A stretch of DNA of 64,000 nucleotides from Portulaca oleracea (taxonomy: Eukaryota > Streptophyta > Magnoliopsida > Caryophyllales > Portulacaceae). The translations under genes and the position numbers were made by a program. Each line of letters starts with the position of its first letter. The first letter of the stretch is position 1. Below the pieces are notes generated by a model. The model searched no databases, was not told the DNA's origin, and saw only the letters and a list, made by a program, of their open reading frames with translations. Shown here one piece after another: positions 58,642 through 64,000 of this stretch. The DNA is taken from positions 34,452,330 through 34,516,329 of the forward strand of contig CM055879.1 in assembly GCA_029582165.1 (NCBI GenBank), in the 5' to 3' direction.

Positions 58642-58895
58642 CCTCCGTTCCATATTAATTGACATAATTTTGACTTTCACGGTCTCCAATGTCACTCTTT
58701 GATTGATAATTTCCTACGTAATATGTTATTAACAATTGCAATATTATACTTGTATGATAGTATTTTTCGTTATTAATCTAATGATGGTAATTTTATATAG
58801 CAATTCATTGTATATATTGAGAAATTTAAGGTCAAAATTTTTGGAGTTTGACTGCACAATTTCCAAAGACGACGATTAATATGGAACGTAGGGAG
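58642..58895. mobile_element. Stowaway MITE
   Basis: CCTCCGTTCCATATTAATTG at the left and AATATGGAACGTAGGGAG at the right, TA-flanked. Its interior is very like that of the copy at 51209 (ATTTTATATAGCAATTCATTG shared). Confidence 0.88.
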
Positions 58896-59759
58896 TAATA
58901 CATTAAAAATTAAAATTGTATATTCCATCTTTTCGGGTAGATGTTGTGAATATTTAGTTTTAACGCGCAAACGATTAGAATTTCGTAAAGACTTGTGAAT
59001 TCGTTGGATTTTGAAGATTTAGATGCTAGTCCTCACAGAGAAGAGATTTCAATAGTCTAAGTATGAATGATAAGATACGGATCAAGCCAAAAAAAAAATT
59101 AAATGAATTCGGATCAAGGCAAACCCGACCTAAATTCTATTATTTGTTACTATAATAGTTGCCAACCAACAATCTGCATTGGTGAGAAGGTTTTTTTATC
59201 ATCAAGAGAGAACAAGTATTACAGAACTTATGAAACTACACGTATTGTCCAAAATTTGATTGTTGACATCATCTGGCACCATACCCACCCAAATCTTCTT
59301 GGCGAAGCTCGTACAGTCTCACATGCCCTTGTTACCCTCAACATTACTAAACAACCCAAATATAAAGGCACTACATAATTAAGAGCTTGGCTCACAAACA
59401 AATATTCAACATTATTGTGTAAGGACCTTGCTTGAAGCTTCCAAATAACTATCTAGGAGTCTCCTTCCAGTGTTATCCTTTGGAATGATGAGCGATTTTG
59501 AGAAGAAAAGGTTTGAACGTGAATTGAATTCACTGTCTTTAAGGAATTATTTGCCCTCTATCACTCAGATGCTCTCTAGATTAGCAAATATCCCTCCAAG
59601 AGTAATCAAGCCTTGTGAAAATCTCAAAAGAACAAAGCTGAGAAGTTCCTTGGTAAAGTGCTAAATGTCGTCTAATAAGATGCCAAAAGCCGCCAACCTT
59701 AGTACCACCACTAACTCCATAGTAACCCATTAGCTAATTATGAGCCCAAGTAGTATTGT

Positions 59760-59812
59760 ACCTTATAAACTAGTGAAAAGTCTCTTCCACTACCAATGTG
59801 GGACTTTTCACC
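59760..59812 (-). promoter_or_regulatory. snRNA-type USE plus TATA-like pair
   Basis: On the minus strand GTCCCACATTG (consensus plant USE is RTCCCACATCG) is followed about 24 bp later by TTTATAAGG. That spacing is the one used by RNA polymerase III snRNA genes such as U6 and U3. No known snRNA follows. Similar words occur in some LTR and TRIM promoters, so the call is tentative. Confidence 0.3.
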
Positions 59813-60130
59813 TTCCTCCCTTCTTAGTATCAAATAATAAAACTATCAACATGGAAACCATGCCTTCTTTCCTTTCATCAGCGACATTATACCCCACAAG
59901 CTCCGCATCTCCCGAACTCTCCCTAGCAACAAAACCCCAAGCGTAGCCATCGACACCTATTTTCCCTCCGTTAAAGTTGATCTTGACAAACCCCTGGACA
60001 GGTGCTTCCACAAATTCTTCAAAATGATCGGGTGTTGAAAAATGTTGTACCCGCTGCCTTTTGATAGGCATTTAACATTTCAGTGGCTCTTGAGGCTACA
60101 TCCGTAGCTGGACATTCCTCCCACAATCAT
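59800..60130 (-). pseudogene. RNase H-type (RVT_3) domain N-terminal remnant
   Basis: The minus-strand frame reads PVQGFVKINFNGGKIGVDGY, then WGFVARESSGDAELVG, the start of a plant RNase H-like domain (G.VKIN.DG......G.G.V.RD..G). Just upstream, in another frame, VASRATEMLNAYQKA resembles the linker that precedes this domain. The rest of the domain cannot be followed below 59808. Confidence 0.55.
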
Positions 60131-60184
60131 AAGCATTATATTTACCGGAGTTCATCTACAAGGCAAAGTTTATGTAGTAGAATA

Positions 60185-60442
60185 CTCCCTTTATTTCATA
60201 TTATTTGTCGCCTTAGAAACTGTACATCAAACTTTAACACTTTGTCCAATGATTTCTAAACATATAAAGTGATTCATAACATAAAATAACTATTATTAAT
60301 TAGTTTGATAACGAGAAAATTATCATAAAAATATAATATTGCAATTGTAAAATAAAATATTATATTACAAAAAACTATTGTATGAAAAAAATTTATCTCG
60401 ATAAAACATCAAATAAATAATAAATGATATGAAAAGAAGTAG
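60185..60442. mobile_element. Stowaway MITE (diverged)
   Basis: Starts CTCCCTTTATTTCATATTAT and ends ATGATATGAAAAGAAGTAG near TA dinucleotides. Boundaries accurate to a few bases. Confidence 0.65.
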
Positions 60443-60856
60443 TAGCAAACAACATAAAGAAACACACCCGCATCAAACTTAGTTTAACAAAATTTAATTT
60501 TAAAAATAAATCTACAAAGAAGCTATAAAATTACCATAATATTAACTAAATAATTATAATCATTAAAATTCAAACTTGATGGATGATGAGCCTCAAACTT
60601 TTGAAATTTGTTCGTTGAGAAATGCTAGTAGTAGTAATTTTTCATTCTAACAGAAGATTTTTTTTTCTGGTTTTTTGTCAACAGAATTTTGTTTATCATC
60701 AATTAGTAAAAAATTGACAAAACAATGCTCCTTAAATGGTGGTCCTAATTTATCTCTCAAATAGAGGACCCACTTAACGTGGTTCGGCTTCTCACGCATG
60801 TCTGGTCATGCTGACCCCCCCACGGCCCAAAACCCAAACGCAAGAATTTGAACTTA

Positions 60857-61093
60857 GAGAGCGTTTGTTAAAACCCTGCGAAATTTTTTCAGAAAATTTT
60901 TCACGTAGCCTTCCATGAAAGATTTAGAAAAATTTCCTTAGCCCCACTGAAATTTTCCTGCGAAATTGTATGAATTGGTGGGCCCGCCGTAAAATTGTTC
61001 CCATAATCAATCTATTTCCAAACATGGGGAAATTAAGTCAACCCGGAAAAATTGACCATTTCCCTGAGGTTTTTTGACCAACCAAACGCACCC
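60857..61093. mobile_element. Tourist-like MITE, GCGTTTG ends
   Basis: Left end GAGAGCGTTTGTTAAAA, right end reverse complemented GGGTGCGTTTGGTTGGTC, flanked by TTA on both sides (60854-60856, 61094-61096). Inner arms AAATTTTTTCAGAAAA and related words are partly self-complementary. Confidence 0.6.
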
Positions 61094-61172
61094 TTATTCA
61101 CTTTTTCATTAAGCCTAAGGTAATGTCTAAATGGACAGGTAGTTTATGATTAAAAAAAAAAAGTAGTTTACT

Positions 61173-61982
61173 TTTTTTTTTGGAAGCCAAACAGGTTAAA
61201 AAGCATCAAAAATGCTACAAAATATCCGTCAAAACAGCAAACATAGCATAGGCAAACCACCAAAACAAACAGTAAAAGCGGAAACTAAAGCTAGGAGAAC
61301 CCAAAAAGGCACCTAAAAACAACAAGAAAACCACTCAAAGATGTAAAGAACCAAAAAAAAAACAAATCATTTCTTCTTTAATGGAACAACCTTTGGCCCA
61401 CAAATTTTTTCCACCAGAGCCTTCTTTCGATCAATTGCCGCTCTAACATCCTCAATGACCTTCAACTTCCGTGAAGATTCAAGGGACGTCGATTTAGACT
61501 TCAACACAACCTTTCCTCTCCTTTTACTCCTACCACCGACCTTTGAAACTTAAAAGTACTAAGACAGAATCCTCAAGATCAGAAGAGACATCAGACACAG
61601 ATTTGATCGAAACTTTGTCTTCATCAATAGGAGCATGATCACAAAGGACATCCATATAAGAACGCAAAGGAGAAGTAAAACAACCACCACGTGATCCAAG
61701 AGCGCCATCACCGTTAAATGAATGAATCAAATTTGTACAGACGGGGTTTGTAAAAGTTCGCTCAGAATCAGCAAGGACAAAAGAGGGTGAGTGAGACGGC
61801 ATACTCATATTGGCTTTAGGAACCCAAATCCACTTGACAGGTTTAGAGTTCGGCTTCTTATGAAATTTAGCCCACGAGACAGCTAACGAAGATCCATTAA
61901 AACACCAACCATTAAGACATCGAATAGCATTCAAACCCGCCTACTTGTCACTAAAACGAACAAAGCCAAACTTCTTCCCATT
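61173..61982 (-). mobile_element. retroposed sequence with poly(A) tail and 12-bp target duplication
   Basis: Flanked by an exact 12-bp direct repeat AAGTAGTTTACT (61161-61172 and 61983-61994). The low-coordinate end is a run of T (61173-61181), i.e. a poly(A) tail on the minus strand. Both features mark insertion by target-primed reverse transcription. It carries the broken RRM frame listed next. It could be a 5'-truncated LINE with an RRM-type ORF1 or a processed mRNA copy. Confidence 0.75.
61368..61982 (-). pseudogene. RRM-containing ORF, truncated and frameshifted
   Basis: On the minus strand GKKFGFVRFSDK (RNP1-like) is followed by a TAG and then AIRCLNGWCFNGSSLAVSWA, the end of an RNA recognition motif. 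A Ser-rich middle follows, and after a frameshift near 61540 a basic C-terminus, VGGRSKRRGKVVLKSKS to EKICGPKVVPLKKK, then a stop at about 61368. The 5' half of the RRM is missing. RRM proteins of this kind occur as ORF1 in some plant LINEs. Confidence 0.6.
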
Positions 61983-62281
61983 AAGTAGTTTACTAAAAGA
62001 ATAGTTCTAGATTTCCTAAAAAAAATAGTTCTAAATAGGTAGCTAAAAGAAGTATTATGGAATAATTCATTCTTTTTAAACACTCAGTGAAGGTAAGTAA
62101 ATGTTACATCACTTTTTTTTTTTGAATAAATTATGTGAGTCATTGAGTTGAATAAAAAAATTTAAATATAAATTATGTAAAAGTAAGTCATATTTTTTTG
62201 GATAATAAAATAAGGCAAGGTTAGATTCGGTTAGGCAAAGATAATACTACGAACATGACTTTAAATTTCCTATCATATTAA

Positions 62282-62513
62282 GGCCCTGTTCTTTTCTGCG
62301 GTTGTGAATCATGCACAAACACACATTACCATTTTACAACCCACCACAAAATACCATTCTACCACAATTTACCACAACCCATCACAAATTACTTTTTCAC
62401 AATTACCAATACAATATTTATATATATACACAATAAACCCACCACAACATACCAATAACCCGCCACACTTACACCACAACATACCGCGGCATACCGCATA
62501 AAAGAACAGGGTC
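62282..62513. mobile_element. Tourist-like MITE, TGTTCTTTTCTGCGG family, copy 4
   Basis: GGCCCTGTTCTTTTCTGCGG at the left, GACCCTGTTCTTTTATGCGG from the right, flanked by TAA on both sides (62279-62281, 62514-62516). The interior is rich in CCACAA/TACCACA words. Confidence 0.8.
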
Positions 62514-62516
62514 TAA

Positions 62517-63035
62517 GTATACATGTTTAGAAAATAACATTATCAAACATCGCTTGAATTTTTATTGTGTTTGATTGAAAATTTTTTTCTAGAAATTTTA
62601 GAATCCTTTTGTAAGTTGATACATTTCTCATGTTTAGTTGTATTTACTCAATTTTATTGTGTTTGATTGAAAACTTATTATTATTTTTTAAATCCAGTAA
62701 ACATTTTATAGAAGATATTAAGAATTTTTCCCAAGAAAAATCTATTTCAAAAAAACCACTCAAATACTAAAATACACCATGAATAAACAAAATAATATAA
62801 CTAAAGTCACATTCAAACAATCAAATTAAATTAAATAACGTGTCTTCAATTCAAGGCTATCATTGATTTCCATATATTCGTGACATATTTGAATACTGAT
62901 ATTATAAATGATCTCAATATAAAGTTATTGGATGCATAATATTTAGAAATTCCAGCTGGCATTTATAGATAATTTTCTAATATCAACCTTTCACATCAAG
63001 TTTATGATTGAAAACTTATTATGTAAATTGAGTTA
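62517..63035. other. intergenic DNA, no gene seen
   Basis: AT-rich, noncoding. Confidence 0.35.
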
Positions 63036-63241
63036 CCGTTATTTCATATTTACTTGTTATAATTTTAATTTTTATAATTTTTTGAATATTTTTTAGTTGA
63101 TAATTTTAATATAATATATTATTAATAATTGTAATATTATATTTTTATATAATAATTTATATATTGATAAATTTATAATTAATATTTTAAAAATTTAACT
63201 GTAAAATTTAAAAAAATAACAATTAATATAAAATGGAGGGG
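63036..63241. mobile_element. degenerate Stowaway MITE
   Basis: TTATTTCATATTTACTTGTT at the left and ATTAATATAAAATGGAGGGG at the right, the TTCCATATTAATTG subfamily with many AT changes. Confidence 0.5.
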
Positions 63242-63644
63242 AACATAAAAATTCATAACCACATGACCAATTATAAACAACATTTTTTCATTAGCATTTG
63301 CAGTGATTATTACTGATTGTCATAGTCAAATAATCTTACCGTGGAAGTCAATTCCCTGAACTACCGTAGTGATGGTGCAACATTCAGCAGCAATAAGCAG
63401 CATAGAAGATAGTTTGTATCCCATTCATGAATGACAATTGACAAAACACAACACAACCCTCCTCAAATTCCAACCTTTAACCTTACCCTTTCAGATTTTC
63501 CAAAACCTGCCGTATCTTCTCCCTCCTCAGTCCTCACCCACTCCACTCTCTCTCTCTAAAACTCTTTTTTTGAACTCTTCTCTGATCAAATTCATCCCTT
63601 GAATTGCTGAACATACAGAGGAATTGCTCTGAAACTCCATTGAA

Positions 63645-64000
63645 ATGGACGGAATCAGAGGAAGCCCATTACGAAAATCAGTCAGCAAGCAGCCAAATGA
63701 GTCTCCTTCTTCTTCCCGGAAGAAGAAGATTCCAGAACCCGAAGAGAAGCTGGGTCTACTCCAGAATCGGAACGACCCAATGTCCCAATCCTTCAACTCC
63801 GACGAACCCAACTCCTTCTTCTCTCTCCAAATCGACTCTTCCTCCGCCGGAGCTTCCGCCGGAACTTCCGCCGTCAATGTCGCCGGAAATGGTGACCAGG
63901 GTATCTGGCGGGACTCCAGCTACGACTTCCAAAACGACGTCGTCCCGGGCAAGAGGCCCACCACCGCCGGCAGCCCTAAGGTTGAAGCCGATGAAGATGA
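63645..64000 (+). CDS. mechanosensitive channel MSL-like protein, N-terminal part (runs off window)
   Basis: The frame opens at ATG 63645 (MDGIRGSPLRKSV) and stays open to the window edge, 118 codons. Codon use is GC-rich and host-gene-like, unlike the surroundings. GIWRDSSYDFQNDV resembles the WR.SSYDFW motif in the cytosolic N-terminus of plasma-membrane MSL channels (MSL4-10 type), which gate ions in response to membrane tension. The rest is low-complexity Ser/Pro/Gly sequence. The membrane and MscS domains would lie beyond 64000, so the assignment rests on this one motif. A CT-rich leader (63540-63556) precedes the start. Confidence 0.6.
   Translation, partial: MDGIRGSPLRKSVSKQPNESPSSSRKKKIPEPEEKLGLLQNRNDPMSQSFNSDEPNSFFSLQIDSSSAGASAGTSAVNVAGNGDQGIWRDSSYDFQNDVVPGKRPTTAGSPKVEADED

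Overview
This is nuclear DNA from a flowering plant, most likely a eudicot. It is AT-rich, its genes are split by GT-AG introns, and it holds a plant-type phospholipase D, a plastocyanin precursor with a chloroplast/thylakoid transit peptide, an SR45a-type splicing factor, a MIR171 hairpin, and plant transposons (Stowaway and Tourist MITEs, MULEs, Ty1-copia, non-LTR remnants). I cannot name the species.

Host genes, left to right: a short patellin-like fragment (about 0.45 kb); phospholipase D delta type, + strand, 11 exons, 7810-12964, 869 aa, both HKD motifs intact and one GC-AG intron; plastocyanin, - strand, 14001-14483, intronless, 160 aa with all four copper ligands; an SR45a/Tra2-like RNA-binding protein, + strand, 7 coding exons, 20214-25101, 231 aa; a MIR171 precursor on the - strand near 44.87-45.01 kb; and the first 118 codons of what looks like an MSL mechanosensitive channel, running off the right edge from 63645.

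The largest single object is an 11.3-kb Mutator-like element (26539-37817) flanked by a perfect 9-bp target duplication, CCTTGCATC. It has diverged terminal inverted repeats and two convergent genes: a FAR1/MULE/SWIM transposase (+, 6 exons, 829 aa) and a Ulp1/C48 SUMO-protease-like gene (-, 9 exons). The long noncoding intervals of both genes, and the gap between them, are packed with a roughly 22-bp unit beginning ATGCTCAT, always in the same orientation relative to the element, while the exons are nearly free of it. This is the most unusual feature of the window.

Other mobile DNA: a 4.9-kb Ty1-copia element (53128-58016) with apparently identical 205-bp LTRs and a CATAT target duplication but broken coding frames; three MULE-type MITEs with long inverted repeats and 9-10-bp duplications, two of them in the promoter regions of the phospholipase D and plastocyanin genes; a Tourist/Harbinger-like group with TTA/TAA duplications and a TGTTCTTT core; a dozen Stowaway elements; a retroposed RRM-coding fragment with a 12-bp duplication (61173-61982); and degenerate non-LTR RT/RNase H fragments at about 5.6-6.4, 40.2-40.9, 41.3-41.6 and 59.8-60.1 kb. 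Most remaining sequence is AT-rich intergenic DNA in which I see no gene.
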